From: Arthrobacter alkaliphilus
GTDB lineage: Bacteria > Actinomycetota > Actinomycetes > Actinomycetales > Micrococcaceae
DNA length: 64,000 nucleotides
Direction of reading: 5' to 3'
NCBI RefSeq assembly: GCF_021483235.1
Contig: NZ_JAKEEC010000003.1
Coordinates: forward strand, 150,612-214,611
Positions 7,899 through 16,856 of the stretch are shown piece by piece. Each line of letters begins with the position of its first letter. The first letter of the stretch is position 1. Position numbers and translations under genes: made by a program. Under the pieces are notes generated by a model. It was given only the letters and a program-made list of their open reading frames with translations. It was not told where the DNA came from and searched no databases.

Positions 7899-8114
7899 AT
7901 GACTGTCTCCGCCGTCCTAAGCAACCGCCACGTCAGCGACCGGCTCACACCAACAACCCTCGCTGCCCTCGACCTTACCGGTGACCCGGAGCTCTCCGAA
8001 CTCCTTCTCGCGGCCCCCAAGATGGCGCGGGCGCTGAACGCAATCCTGAACCTGGACTTGGAGGAAGACGCACGCCGCCTCATCGCGGCGGAAATCCGCG
8101 AAGCCCTCCGTTAA
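7899..8114 (+). CDS. 71-residue protein of unknown function
   Basis: ATG 7899 has AAAGGA 5 nt upstream. The protein begins MTVSAVLSNRHVSDRLTPTTLAALDL and is mostly predicted helix, acidic near the middle (DPELSELLLAAPKMARALNAILNLDLEEDARRLIAAEI). No membrane segment. I do not recognise a family. It stands alone on the plus strand between the reductase gene and the end of the sugar-acid operon; the 140 nt before it show no other gene. Confidence 0.55.
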   Translation: MTVSAVLSNRHVSDRLTPTTLAALDLTGDPELSELLLAAPKMARALNAILNLDLEEDARRLIAAEIREALR

Positions 8115-8130
8115 GACGCGGTTATGCGCT

Positions 8131-8295
8131 TCAGGACCGCTTGGGCGGTTCGGCATCAATATATGAGCCTGCCACCTGAACGCGTTGATTTGCACACGTG
8201 CAGGAGGTTTCGATTTCCAGCCGGACTGTTACCGTCTGCTGATTCTCCGGCACATGGATGATGAGGCTCTTTTCGAGCACCGTTGGGCTGTTCAT
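8131..8295 (-). CDS. 54-residue protein at the end of the sugar-acid operon
   Basis: A short frame 41 nt downstream of the last ABC permease gene and on the same strand. ATG 8295 has AAAGGA 5-6 nt upstream. It opens MNSPTVLEKSLIIHVPENQ, continues TVTVRLEIETSC-TC with a Cys-Thr-Cys motif, and ends AGSYIDAEPPKRS. The alternating hydrophobic pattern (SLIIHV, TVTVRLEIE, QRVQVAGSYI) suggests a small beta protein. No family is recognised. Operon position and ribosome site are the support; the CTC motif could bind metal, but that is a guess. Confidence 0.5.
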   Translation of the reverse strand: MNSPTVLEKSLIIHVPENQQTVTVRLEIETSCTCANQRVQVAGSYIDAEPPKRS

Positions 8296-8336
8296 TTTGG
8301 TCCTTTGAAAGTTAGTTCCGGGGAATGGGCGTTCGG

Positions 8337-9227
8337 TTACTTGATGCCCGTGTTGGCAATGCCGGTGACGATTTGCCGTTGGAAGAACAGGAAGAGAATG
8401 ATCACGGGCAGAACCGTCACCACGCTCATGGCGATGATGAGGTTGAAAGGAACGGTTTCCTCAGCCGTGAACCGGGCGAGGGCAACCGGCAGGGTGTAGA
8501 CAGACTCGCTTTGGGCAACCACCAGGGGCCACAGGAAATCGTTCCACCGCCACATGATGGACAGGATGGCGACGACGGCAAGCGCCGGCCGGCACATCGG
8601 AAGAACGATCCGGACAAAGACGCGGAACTCCCCTGCCCCATCCACCCGCGCTGCTTCTATGAGCTCGTCGGGAATCGAGAGCATGTACTGCCGCAGTATG
8701 AACACCCCGGTTGGCGTGGCTGCTGCGGGGATGATGAGACCCCAGAGTGTATTGACCAGGCCCAGGGACGCCACAACCTGGTACACAGGGAGCAAGATGA
8801 CCTGCAGTGGGATCATGATGGTGGCGAGGGTCAGAAGGAACAGCCCGTTTTTCCCCCGGAAGTTGTACTTCGCCAAGGCGTAGGCGGCCATGGAGTTGAT
8901 GGCCAAGGTAAGCAACGTCGCGCCGAGGGTTACGATGACGCTGTTGGTCAGGTACAAGGGGAAATTGAACCGGGTCATAGCCTCCGTGTAATTCGAAAGC
9001 CCCCAGGACTCGGGCAATAGCGTGGGCGGCCGCTTGGAGAGTTCCGCCGGTGTCTTGAACGACCCGAGAACGAGCCACACGATGGGGATGAGGGCGAGCA
9101 GGGCTGACGTCACCAGGATGACTACCCTCAATGCGTCCGTCGAGGTGACCTTCCTCCGGCCCGTGGACGTCCACGTTTTGGACGGAGCGATCTCGGGAGC
9201 GCTTTCGGTTACGGTGCTGTTGCTCAT
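8337..9227 (-). CDS. ABC sugar transporter permease, MalG type
   Basis: 296 residues with six likely membrane helices after a cytoplasmic N-terminal tail. It belongs to the CUT1 carbohydrate permeases; the loop that contacts the ATPase (EAA motif) is EAARVDGAGEFRVFVRIVLPMCRPAL. It pairs with the MalF-type permease upstream, whose stop overlaps this start by 4 nt. No ATPase gene is in this operon, so the importer must borrow a shared ATP-binding subunit such as an MsmK/MsiK-type protein encoded elsewhere. Substrate is inferred from the operon: a hexuronate-related sugar acid or its oligomer or glycoside. Confidence 0.92.
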   Translation of the reverse strand: MSNSTVTESAPEIAPSKTWTSTGRRKVTSTDALRVVILVTSALLALIPIVWLVLGSFKTPAELSKRPPTLLPESWGLSNYTEAMTRFNFPLYLTNSVIVTLGATLLTLAINSMAAYALAKYNFRGKNGLFLLTLATIMIPLQVILLPVYQVVASLGLVNTLWGLIIPAAATPTGVFILRQYMLSIPDELIEAARVDGAGEFRVFVRIVLPMCRPALAVVAILSIMWRWNDFLWPLVVAQSESVYTLPVALARFTAEETVPFNLIIAMSVVTVLPVIILFLFFQRQIVTGIANTGIK

Positions 9228-10135
9228 GCTGCCTCCCTTTTGCGGCCGATCATCCAGTTGACGATGGTCAGCGCGAATATTGCACAGAACAGCAGGACGC
9301 TGCCGGCTGAAGCGACGCCGTACCGGATGGGCGAGACGAAGCCATTTTCGTAGATGTACTGAACGATGAGCGTCGTTGCGCCCACAGGGCCGCCGCCTGT
9401 CAACGTGTAGATGAAATCAAATGCTTGGAACCCGTGAATCGTGGCAAGTACGACGACGACGAGGATGCTGGGCTGCAGCAACGGGAACGTGAGGCTGATG
9501 AACTGCCGCCAGCGTGACGCACCATCAATTTTTGCCGCCTCGTACACCGACGGGTCGATACTTTGCAGACCGGCCAGAAGGATAAGCATGTAGAAACCCA
9601 CCTGCATCCATGTCCCGACGCCAATGACGACGACCATGGCGAGGTTGTTATCCACCAACCACGGGACCTCCGGTATTCCGAAGGAGCGCAGGAAGGTGTT
9701 GATGAGGCCGTTTTGGCGCTCAAGCATCCAGTTCCACACCAGGCCGGCGACGACGGGCGAGATCAAGACGGGGACGAAGAACACCGACCGGAAGAAGGTC
9801 CGGCCCCGCCGCTGCTGGTCAACAAGGACGGCCAGCATCACGCCCAGCACAACAGACAATACGACGAAGGACAGAGCATAAACGACCGTGTTCCTGACGA
9901 TGCCCCAAAAATCCTCGTCCGTGAGGATGCGCTGGTAGTTGCCGGCGCCCTCCCACCGGAACGTGCGGCCGTTGGACGAGGAGTACATCGAGATGTTGAA
10001 GCCGTTGATAGCCGGCCAAACGGTGAAGAGGCCAAAGATCGCCATGTTCGGCAGCAGGAAGAGATAGGGAACCAGACGCATCTTCAACGACGCCTTGCGC
10101 TGCCGAAGGCGTGGCGAGGCTTGTATTGCTGCCAT
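9224..10135 (-). CDS. ABC sugar transporter permease, MalF type
   Basis: 303 residues, six predicted membrane helices, CUT1 family. The EAA loop is YEAAKIDGASRWRQFISLTFPLLQPSI, and the start has the usual LVPYLFLLPNMAIFGLFTVWPAI segment. It forms the channel heterodimer with the adjoining MalG-type subunit. Its first codon overlaps the end of the binding-protein gene and its end overlaps the next start, so the three importer genes are translationally coupled. Confidence 0.92.
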   Translation of the reverse strand: MAAIQASPRLRQRKASLKMRLVPYLFLLPNMAIFGLFTVWPAINGFNISMYSSSNGRTFRWEGAGNYQRILTDEDFWGIVRNTVVYALSFVVLSVVLGVMLAVLVDQQRRGRTFFRSVFFVPVLISPVVAGLVWNWMLERQNGLINTFLRSFGIPEVPWLVDNNLAMVVVIGVGTWMQVGFYMLILLAGLQSIDPSVYEAAKIDGASRWRQFISLTFPLLQPSILVVVVLATIHGFQAFDFIYTLTGGGPVGATTLIVQYIYENGFVSPIRYGVASAGSVLLFCAIFALTIVNWMIGRKREAA

Positions 10136-11454
10136 TAGTGCAGTTCCTGTACGAGGGATTGGGTCTTCTTCTGCAGGTCTGACACCGCTGTCGACAAGTC
10201 TTTCTTTCCACCTACGACGTCGGACACTGCATTGACGAGCTCAGTGGCAGAACCAGTGAAAGCCGGATCAGAGTTGGCGGCGTATCCAAGCTCGGGAGTA
10301 CGCGCCAGGTCTTTCAGGAAGACGTCCATGTCCGCTTGACGGGCCGGATACGCAACACCTTTTTCAGACAGGTCTTTACGCGTGGGCAGGAAGCCTCCGG
10401 CTTTGATGAAGGTTGCCTGGTTTTCGGTCGTGTTCATGAACCGGATGAACTCCGCTGCGAGCGCAGGGTTCTTGCTCTTTTGAAGGGCAGCCATGTACTT
10501 GCCACCCGGGAAACCACCGCACTTATCAGCGCACGGGTTGGGGGCGGCGGCCCACTCAAACTTGGCGTTCTTGGCGAACTGACCCACCTGCCAGTTGCCG
10601 GAGAGGTAGACCGGGGCATCCTGTGCGAGGAAGATTTCGTTGGCACCCGAGTAGCGGGATCCCGAGCCGAGCCAGAAGTCCCGGGGCATCCGGTTGTCAC
10701 GCATCATGTCGATAAGGGGCGTCAGTGCCTGTTTCGCTTTCTCAGTATCCAGCGCGGACTTTCCGTTTGCGACCAGTGCCGTGCCGTACTCGTTGAGGAT
10801 CGTCGAGAGTCGGTGTCCGGACTTATCCATAGCAAAGGCGTACTGTGAGCCAGTTGCCTTCTGCACCTTGGTGGCAGCGTCGATCATTTCCTTCCAGGTC
10901 CACGGCTTCTCGGGATCGGGTAGGCTGACGCCGGCCTTCTTGAACATGTCCACGTTGACGAACGGGCCGTTGAGCGTCAGGTCGGACGGGACGGCAAGCA
11001 TCTTGCCATCCTGGCCGGTTGCGCCGACCGCGGGTCCGGGGAGGAATTCCTTGGCATAGTCTTGGCCAAGGTAGCTGCGCAGGTCCAGGAGGTCGTCGCG
11101 GAAGTCGGTCAAACCTGTCAGCCTAACGACGTCGGGAGCATTCCCACCGGAGAGCCTGGCCTGGACCGAGGTCACGAGGTCCTTGTAGGGCAAGGTCTCC
11201 AGGTTTACCTTGACTTTGTACTTTTCCTCGAACTTCGAGATGAGCTGGGCGGTCGCCTCCGCGTCCGGCCCATCAGTGAAGTAAACGTAGTTGAGGGTCT
11301 TACCCGCAAACTGTGCCGGATCCACACTCTGCACAGCGGACGGCCCCGCGGCCGCGCCCTGGCCTTCGACCTGTCCCGGTGCACATGCAGCAAGCATTCC
11401 GACGGCGGCAAGCCCTGCCAGCAAACGTGCTGTTGTTCGCATTTTCTTAACCAC
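10135..11454 (-). CDS. sugar ABC transporter substrate-binding lipoprotein
   Basis: 439 residues. A lipoprotein signal is clear: positively charged start, hydrophobic stretch and lipobox LAAC with Cys at residue 24, so it sits on the outer face of the membrane. The body is a family 1 extracellular solute-binding protein (YVYFTDGPDAEATAQLISKFEEKYKVKVNLETLPY; later PVYLSGNWQVGQF; GFLPTRKDLSEKG). It delivers substrate to the two permeases downstream. GTG 11454 has GAGGAGG 6 nt upstream. The 73-nt gap before it is the longest inside the operon and could hold an internal promoter. Confidence 0.93.
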   Translation of the reverse strand: MVKKMRTTARLLAGLAAVGMLAACAPGQVEGQGAAAGPSAVQSVDPAQFAGKTLNYVYFTDGPDAEATAQLISKFEEKYKVKVNLETLPYKDLVTSVQARLSGGNAPDVVRLTGLTDFRDDLLDLRSYLGQDYAKEFLPGPAVGATGQDGKMLAVPSDLTLNGPFVNVDMFKKAGVSLPDPEKPWTWKEMIDAATKVQKATGSQYAFAMDKSGHRLSTILNEYGTALVANGKSALDTEKAKQALTPLIDMMRDNRMPRDFWLGSGSRYSGANEIFLAQDAPVYLSGNWQVGQFAKNAKFEWAAAPNPCADKCGGFPGGKYMAALQKSKNPALAAEFIRFMNTTENQATFIKAGGFLPTRKDLSEKGVAYPARQADMDVFLKDLARTPELGYAANSDPAFTGSATELVNAVSDVVGGKKDLSTAVSDLQKKTQSLVQELH

Positions 11455-11527
11455 TTACATCCTCCTCGATGATGGTCGCCCCTCGGGCGATACTGATATG
11501 GCGATGCTTATAAAAGGGAGCGGCACA

Positions 11528-12169
11528 TTAGTGGCGCAGTCGGGTCCTCGTGAGCCCGGACGCTTCCCGTGCCAGGTTCGTCACCTTTTCCCAGTCGTTG
11601 TTCTCCATGGCTGCGCGCGGTGTGAGCCAGCTGCCCCCGACGCAGGCGACATTTGTGAGCGACAAGTACCCGGGCGCGGATTCAAGGCTTACCCCGCCCG
11701 TCGGGCAAAACAGCACGTCCGGTAGGGGCGCTCCGATGGCGGCGAGGTACTCCGGGCCGCCGGCTGGGCCGGCGGGGAAGAACTTCAGGGCCTTCAGGCC
11801 ACGTTCCAGCACAGTCATCACTTCGCCGACGGTCGCCACTCCGGGAAGCACTGGAATGTCGAGTTGCAGCATGTGGTCCAGCAAAAAAGGCGTGACGCCG
11901 GGACTGACCAGGAACTGCGCACCAGCGGCAACTGCGGCTTCCGCCTGACCGGGGGTCAGGATGGTGCCCGCGCCGACCAGGATGTCCGGCACTTCCTCGG
12001 CGATGAGTTTCAGCGAGGTGAGCGCGGAGTCGGTCCGCAGCGTGAGTTCGATGACGCCGACGCCGCCGTCAATCAATGCCCGGGCCACCGGAACGGCGTG
12101 CTGCGGGTCTGCGATGGTGACGACCGGGATGACCGGGGACACGTGAAGGACGCTGGTCGCGTCAGCCAT
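11528..12169 (-). CDS. eda: 2-keto-3-deoxy-6-phosphogluconate aldolase family (KDPG/KDPGal aldolase)
   Basis: 213 residues, class I aldolase. It splits KDPG to pyruvate and glyceraldehyde-3-phosphate. Diagnostic parts: PVVTIADPQHAVPVARALIDGG, VIELTLRTDSAL with the catalytic Glu, VGAGTILTPGQAEAAVAAGAQFLVSPG, and the Schiff-base lysine in LKFFPA. ATG 12169 has AAAGGAG 7 nt upstream and lies 8 nt inside the end of the kinase gene. It completes the mannonate to KDG to KDPG route encoded just upstream. The galactonate version (KDPGal) cannot be excluded by sequence alone. Confidence 0.9.
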   Translation of the reverse strand: MADATSVLHVSPVIPVVTIADPQHAVPVARALIDGGVGVIELTLRTDSALTSLKLIAEEVPDILVGAGTILTPGQAEAAVAAGAQFLVSPGVTPFLLDHMLQLDIPVLPGVATVGEVMTVLERGLKALKFFPAGPAGGPEYLAAIGAPLPDVLFCPTGGVSLESAPGYLSLTNVACVGGSWLTPRAAMENNDWEKVTNLAREASGLTRTRLRH

Positions 12170-13142
12170 GGTTGGTCTCCTTTCGCAGGCTCGTGAGCCT
12201 GTTGTCAAAGTTCCCTGCGGCGTGCGCACGGGTTTGCTCGAACGTCGGGATGAAGCCTGTGCCGCCCTTGCCGCCCACCACCAAGGAGGAAGCGGCAGCG
12301 CCGTAACGCGCCGCCGTCGGGAAGTCGTCCCCGAGCACCAGGCGGGCGGTCGTTGTCCCTACGAAGGCGTCCCCTGCGCCGGTTTGGTCCACCACGGAGG
12401 GCGCGGGAATGGCGGGGACCCAGGCGGACACTCCGTCCGCATCGAGCTGGACCCCCTTGGCGCCGCACGTCACGGCGACGTTCGCCGTGCCCAGCGAGCG
12501 GAGCCGGCCGGCGACCTCCTCCGGGGAGCCTGCACCCAGCAGCGCACTTGTCTCGCCGGGGAAGGACGGTGTGACCAAGAAGGCCAGCGGTGCCAGTTCG
12601 GTGAGGGCCGCCGTCGCACTTTCCGCGGTGGTAAGGCGGGGACGGAAGTTGGGATCGTAGACGAATCGATGCGCAAGGGAGGCAGCCTTGACGACGGCGG
12701 CGCGTGACGTCGTCGAAATGGCACAGGCAATCCCGCCGGCCACCACGGCTCCGGCCGCCTTGAAGACTGCCGGGTCGACGTCGTCCGGTCCGAGCGTTGA
12801 CCCGACGCTGCCGGTGCGGGCGTAGGAGAACTCACGTTCGCCGTCGGGATCGCTGTGCACCAGGTAAACGCCCTGCTGCCCGCGGCGGAACGTCAAGAGC
12901 GCCGTGGAGATGCCGAGTTCCGCGACCCGGGCGGCGATGGCGCGGCCCAGCTCGTCGTCGCTCAGCACAGACAGCAGGCCCACCCTGGCGCCGGCTGCGG
13001 CTGCTGCCGCGGCGACGTTGAGCGCGTCACCGGAGATGCCCAGCCGCGCCGGAACGCCATGGCCGAAGGGCAGGTCCGTGGCGACTTCGACGAGGGTCTC
13101 CCCCATCACCACCACGTCGAAAGTGTTCTGCATGCCGTTCAC
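12162..13142 (-). CDS. kdgK: PfkB-family sugar kinase, probably 2-keto-3-deoxygluconate kinase
   Basis: 326 residues of ribokinase fold. N-terminal [11 protein letters not shown], the di-Gly region, [10 protein letters not shown], and the C-terminal signature [12 protein letters not shown] with the catalytic Asp are present. PfkB kinases vary in substrate; here the position between mannonate dehydratase and KDPG aldolase makes KDG the logical one, giving KDPG with ATP. Its start overlaps the dehydratase stop by 4 nt and its end overlaps the aldolase start, so the three enzymes are tightly coupled. The substrate is an inference from context. Confidence 0.85.
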   Translation of the reverse strand: MNGMQNTFDVVVMGETLVEVATDLPFGHGVPARLGISGDALNVAAAAAAAGARVGLLSVLSDDELGRAIAARVAELGISTALLTFRRGQQGVYLVHSDPDGEREFSYARTGSVGSTLGPDDVDPAVFKAAGAVVAGGIACAISTTSRAAVVKAASLAHRFVYDPNFRPRLTTAESATAALTELAPLAFLVTPSFPGETSALLGAGSPEEVAGRLRSLGTANVAVTCGAKGVQLDADGVSAWVPAIPAPSVVDQTGAGDAFVGTTTARLVLGDDFPTAARYGAAASSLVVGGKGGTGFIPTFEQTRAHAAGNFDNRLTSLRKETNHG

Positions 13143-14350
13143 CAGTCGTGCACCGATCCGTCAAGGCGCCGGTTCACCGGCAGGTATTTGGGCTCGAAGG
13201 GGAAGCGTGCGGCGGCTTCTTCGTTGAACTCCACGCCCAGGCCGGGCGCGTCGCCGGGGTGCATGTACCCGTCGTTGAACGTGTAGGAAGTAGTGAAGAC
13301 CTCGCTGGCCGGGTCGCGGTGGCCCATGTATTCCTGGATGCCGAAGTTGGGGATGGACATGTCCACGTGGAGGGCGGCGGCGAAGGACACCGGGGACAGG
13401 TCGCCGGCACCGTGCGAGCCGGAACGGACGCCGTAGAGGTCGGCGAGGGAAAAGATCCGGCGCAGGTGCGTGATGCCGCCGGCATGCGAGACCGAGGTGC
13501 GGATGTAGTCGATCAGGCGTTCGGTGATGAGCTGCTGGCAGTCCCAGATGGAGTTGAACACCTCGCCGACCGCGATGGGTGTGGTGGTGTGCTGGCGGAT
13601 CAGCCGGAACGCCGACTGGTCCTCGGCCGGCGTCGGGTCCTCGATCCAGAACGGCCGGTACTGCTCGAGCGAGCTGCCCAGCCGCCCGGCCTCGATGGGC
13701 GTCAGCCTGTGGTGGACATCGTGCAGGACATGGACCCCGTAGCCGAACTGCTCCCGGACGTGCGCCATCATCTTCGGGGCGAAGTCTAGATATGCCGTGG
13801 TTTCCCACGTGTCCTCCTGCGGCACGTTGCTGCTGGCGGGCTCGTAGAGTTTTCCGTCCACTGGCGCGATGCCGTAGGTCTTGTCCAGGCCGGGCACGGC
13901 TGCCTGGGCCCGGATTGCCTTGTAGCCGAGGTCCAGGTGGTGCTGGAAGTCTGCACTGAGATCCTCCAGGGTGGCGCCGCTGGCGTGGCCGTACACCATC
14001 ACGCCTTCACGGGCCGCGCCGCCCAGGAGTTCGTAGACGGGCATGCCCGCGGCCTTGCCCTTGATGTCCCAGAGGGCGACGTCGATCGCGGCGATCGCGG
14101 TCATGGTCACCGGGCCCCGGCGCCAGTAGGCGCCCTTGTAGAAGTACTGCCAGGTGTCCTCGATCCGGCGGGCGTCGCGTCCAATCAGCAACGGGCACAA
14201 GTGCTCCGAGAGATAAGACGCGACGGCGAGTTCCCGGCCGTTGAGGGTTGCGTCGCCGATGCCGGTGATTCCGTCCTCGGTTTCAATAACGAGCGTCACG
14301 TAGTTCCGTCCAGGCGACGAAACCACAACCCGTGCGTCGGTGATTTTCAC
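13139..14350 (-). CDS. manD: D-mannonate dehydratase, enolase superfamily (ManD/RspA type)
   Basis: 403 residues. The order [109 protein letters not shown] and the [11 protein letters not shown] region matches ManD of the mandelate racemase subgroup. Metal ligands Asp, Glu and Glu are in HDVHH, IEDP and GEVF. It dehydrates D-mannonate (some members also D-gluconate) to 2-keto-3-deoxygluconate, the input for the kinase downstream. Length is usual for the family. Some ManD members are inefficient and may serve a related sugar acid. Confidence 0.92.
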   Translation of the reverse strand: MKITDARVVVSSPGRNYVTLVIETEDGITGIGDATLNGRELAVASYLSEHLCPLLIGRDARRIEDTWQYFYKGAYWRRGPVTMTAIAAIDVALWDIKGKAAGMPVYELLGGAAREGVMVYGHASGATLEDLSADFQHHLDLGYKAIRAQAAVPGLDKTYGIAPVDGKLYEPASSNVPQEDTWETTAYLDFAPKMMAHVREQFGYGVHVLHDVHHRLTPIEAGRLGSSLEQYRPFWIEDPTPAEDQSAFRLIRQHTTTPIAVGEVFNSIWDCQQLITERLIDYIRTSVSHAGGITHLRRIFSLADLYGVRSGSHGAGDLSPVSFAAALHVDMSIPNFGIQEYMGHRDPASEVFTTSYTFNDGYMHPGDAPGLGVEFNEEAAARFPFEPKYLPVNRRLDGSVHDW

Positions 14351-14373
14351 TGCTTAGGTCCTTTGTCCGTTTG

Positions 14374-15459
14374 TCATCTGGCGGGCGTTAGAACTCTTGC
14401 CGCCAGCTGCGCCTTGACACTGATTTCCGCGGCTTTGAGGGCGTGCTCCTGCGTCATCGCGGTCTCGGTGCGGTCCAGGCAGTCACGAATCAGCGCGCCG
14501 AAGAACGGGTAGCCCACGCGGCCGGTTGCATTGATGTGCTGTTCGCCGTCCTTGTTCACCAGGAACAGGTTGTCGGCGCCGTCGTCGGTTGCGATGTTGA
14601 TGTACTTGCGCAATTCGATGTAGCCGTCCGTGCCGAGAATGATGGTTCGACCATCGCCCCAGGTGCGCAGGCCGTCGGGCGTGAACCAGTCAACGCGGAC
14701 GAAGCCGGTGCTTCCGTTGTTCATGACGATGTGCGCGTCACCGAAATCTTCGAACGCGGAGTGTTCTGGATGTGAGTAGTTGGCAACGGTTGCGCTGACG
14801 ACTTCGGCATCCGTGGCCCCTGTGAAGTACAGCATCTGCTCGAAGTTGTGGCTGCCGATGTCGCAGAGGATTCCGCCGAACTGGTCCCTGTCGTAGAACC
14901 AGTCCGGTCGGGAGCCCGGGGCGCCGATCCGGTGCGGGCCGAGGCTGGTGACCTGCAGGACGGCGCCTATGGCGCCTCGCTCAATGAGCTGCCCGGCGAG
15001 GACGGCCGCTTCGACGTGGATGCGTTCGGAGTAGTACACCGCATATTTCCGGCCGGTCCGGGCCGTGGCTTCACGGACGGCGTCGAGCTGCTCGAGCGTT
15101 GTCAAGGGTGCTTTGTCGGTGAAGTAGTCTTTTCCTGCCTCGATGACGCGCAGTCCAATCGCAGCGCGTTCGGAGGTAATGGCAGCGCTGGCGACCAACC
15201 GCACCTCCGGGTCGTTGAGGAGCTGGGCCTCGCTGGCAGCGACCTGGACGTCGGGGAATTTCGCACGAAACGCGGCAACTCTGGCTGGATCGGCGTCGTA
15301 AACCCATTTGAGTGTGCCTCCGGCACCGAGCAGACCTTCGGTCATCGCGTATATGTGTCCGTGGTGCAGGTGCGCAGCCGCGAAAATGAATTCCCCGGGT
15401 TTGACTAAGGGTTGGGGCATGGGAGCGGGCGCATACGTGGCGCCGTCGGAGTTGGGCAT
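14374..15459 (-). CDS. Gfo/Idh/MocA-family oxidoreductase (first of pair by position, second in operon)
   Basis: 361 residues. A Rossmann start (GEFIFAAAHLHHGHIYAMTEGLLGAGGTLKWVYDADPARVAAF) leads to the position where family members have EKP; here it is DKAPLTT, still with the lysine. The C-terminal part (GGILCDIGSHNFEQMLYFTG) carries the GxxxDxxxH substrate/catalytic motif. NAD(P)-dependent oxidation or reduction of a sugar or sugar acid is expected. In this operon it may feed mannonate formation from a uronate or glycoside, but the exact step is not shown. Confidence 0.85.
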   Translation of the reverse strand: MPNSDGATYAPAPMPQPLVKPGEFIFAAAHLHHGHIYAMTEGLLGAGGTLKWVYDADPARVAAFRAKFPDVQVAASEAQLLNDPEVRLVASAAITSERAAIGLRVIEAGKDYFTDKAPLTTLEQLDAVREATARTGRKYAVYYSERIHVEAAVLAGQLIERGAIGAVLQVTSLGPHRIGAPGSRPDWFYDRDQFGGILCDIGSHNFEQMLYFTGATDAEVVSATVANYSHPEHSAFEDFGDAHIVMNNGSTGFVRVDWFTPDGLRTWGDGRTIILGTDGYIELRKYINIATDDGADNLFLVNKDGEQHINATGRVGYPFFGALIRDCLDRTETAMTQEHALKAAEISVKAQLAARVLTPAR

Positions 15460-15481
15460 CTTGAGACTTTCTCTCGTTCGG

Positions 15482-16651
15482 TCAGTCGGAGGCCGTGCTT
15501 GTCGCGGCGCCTACGATGATGTCGCCGGTGAGTTCCCTTACGGACTCTCGTTTTTCGTAAAAGTGCGGGGCACGTTGGAGCAGACCGCCGGCCCGGTAGT
15601 ACGGGTCGTCAGCGCCCAGTGGCAGGTCGACAACTTCGTGCTCGATGCCGGCTTTGTAGATCGCAGTAACGATCTCGACGGCGTTGCGGCCGTCGATACC
15701 GTCCGCGGTGGGCGCGTGTCCGGCACGGATAGCCGCCATCACGTCGCCGATCTGCCCGGCGTGGCCTTGATGAGCGAGCGGAACATGGGCGTCGGCCAGC
15801 GCGTTCAGTTTGTCGACGAGTACGGGGTTGCCGCCCTCGCGGGGGAATCCGTTGGGCTGGGATACTTCGGCGGTGACGCGCCATGGCTGCGAGATCCGCG
15901 CGTATTCACCCTGGATAACAATCTCCTGCTCCTCGCCGTGGTGCACGACAGAGCTGGTCAGTTGCGCCAAACCGCGTCCGTACTTGAGGATCGCGACGGA
16001 GAGATCCTCTACCTCGGCGTTGTCGTGCTGCGCGTTGGTGATCATGGCGACGGCCTGGCTGGGCCTGCCCATCAGCCACAAGGTCAGGTCAATGTGGTGG
16101 ATGGCATGGTTGAGCGTGCACCCGCCGCCCTCGGATTCCCACGTTCCCCGCCACCACAAGTCGTAGTACGGCAGGCCACGCCACCAGGCGGAGTCGATAC
16201 GCATATGCGACACAGAGCCGATGAGGCCGGACACGACCGCTTCCTTGAGGATGGCCATATCGTCGCGGAAGCGGTTTTGTGCGACCACGGACAGAACCTT
16301 TCCGGACCGCTTCTGCGCGGCGAGCATCGCGTCGCATTCTTCAAGGGACGGTGCCATGGGCTTTTCGACCAGCACGTTGACGCCAGCATCCAACGCCGCG
16401 ATAGAGAGTTCGGCATGGCTGCTGGGCGGGGTGGCAATACTGATCAGATCGAGTCGGCCGGCAGCGATGAGTTCTGCGGGGTCATCATAGGTCGCGGCGT
16501 CAACCAGGCCGAACGCTTCTGCCTTTTTCGCCGCCTTCCCGGGATGGATGTCCGCCAGCGCGACTATTTCGCATTCGCCGGGGAACTCCAGATATCCGCG
16601 AATGTGGGCATCCGCGATTCCTCCGGTGCCGATGATTCCGATTTTGAGCAT
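15482..16651 (-). CDS. Gfo/Idh/MocA-family oxidoreductase, first gene of the sugar-acid operon
   Basis: 389 residues. MLKIGIIGTGGIADAHIRGYLEF is the dinucleotide-binding start (GxGxxA), followed by VALADIHPGKA, and the family EKP motif in VLVEKPMAPSLEECD. GGGCTLNHAIHHIDLTLWLMG supplies the catalytic region with His residues. It is a NAD(P)-dependent sugar dehydrogenase or related enzyme. It lies nearest the shared promoter region with the LacI regulator. ATG 16651 is chosen because the fold starts there; an in-frame start 9 codons upstream is possible. With the neighbouring paralogue it may run a two-step redox conversion on the imported sugar. Confidence 0.87.
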   Translation of the reverse strand: MLKIGIIGTGGIADAHIRGYLEFPGECEIVALADIHPGKAAKKAEAFGLVDAATYDDPAELIAAGRLDLISIATPPSSHAELSIAALDAGVNVLVEKPMAPSLEECDAMLAAQKRSGKVLSVVAQNRFRDDMAILKEAVVSGLIGSVSHMRIDSAWWRGLPYYDLWWRGTWESEGGGCTLNHAIHHIDLTLWLMGRPSQAVAMITNAQHDNAEVEDLSVAILKYGRGLAQLTSSVVHHGEEQEIVIQGEYARISQPWRVTAEVSQPNGFPREGGNPVLVDKLNALADAHVPLAHQGHAGQIGDVMAAIRAGHAPTADGIDGRNAVEIVTAIYKAGIEHEVVDLPLGADDPYYRAGGLLQRAPHFYEKRESVRELTGDIIVGAATSTASD

Positions 16652-16769
16652 TCGCTCGTCTCTCTCTCCGTGAAGCAAAACAGGAGCAGCCCACGAAGTG
16701 CCATGGGACCCCTGGTGCCTTAAGTTGCCTTGAAATGGGGGCTTTCACGAGACCAACACGTCCTTGTGG

Positions 16770-16788
16770 TACGTATTAGTAATACGTA
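16770..16788. promoter_or_regulatory. 19-bp palindrome, likely LacI-family operator
   Basis: TACGTATTAGTAATACGTA has two perfect 9-bp arms around a central G. It is AT-rich in a GC-rich genome and lies between the divergent regulator gene (start 16857) and the catabolic operon (start 16651). A TAGTAT box at 16794-16799 could be the -10 of the regulator gene. Odd-centred palindromes of this size are normal for LacI-family dimers. No second copy was seen in the operon's internal gaps. Confidence 0.7.
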
Positions 16789-16856
16789 TCTGCTAGTATG
16801 AGACCAAGATCACTAAAGCGTCAAGAGGCAGATCGATAACTGGCAGGAGAAGCTGC

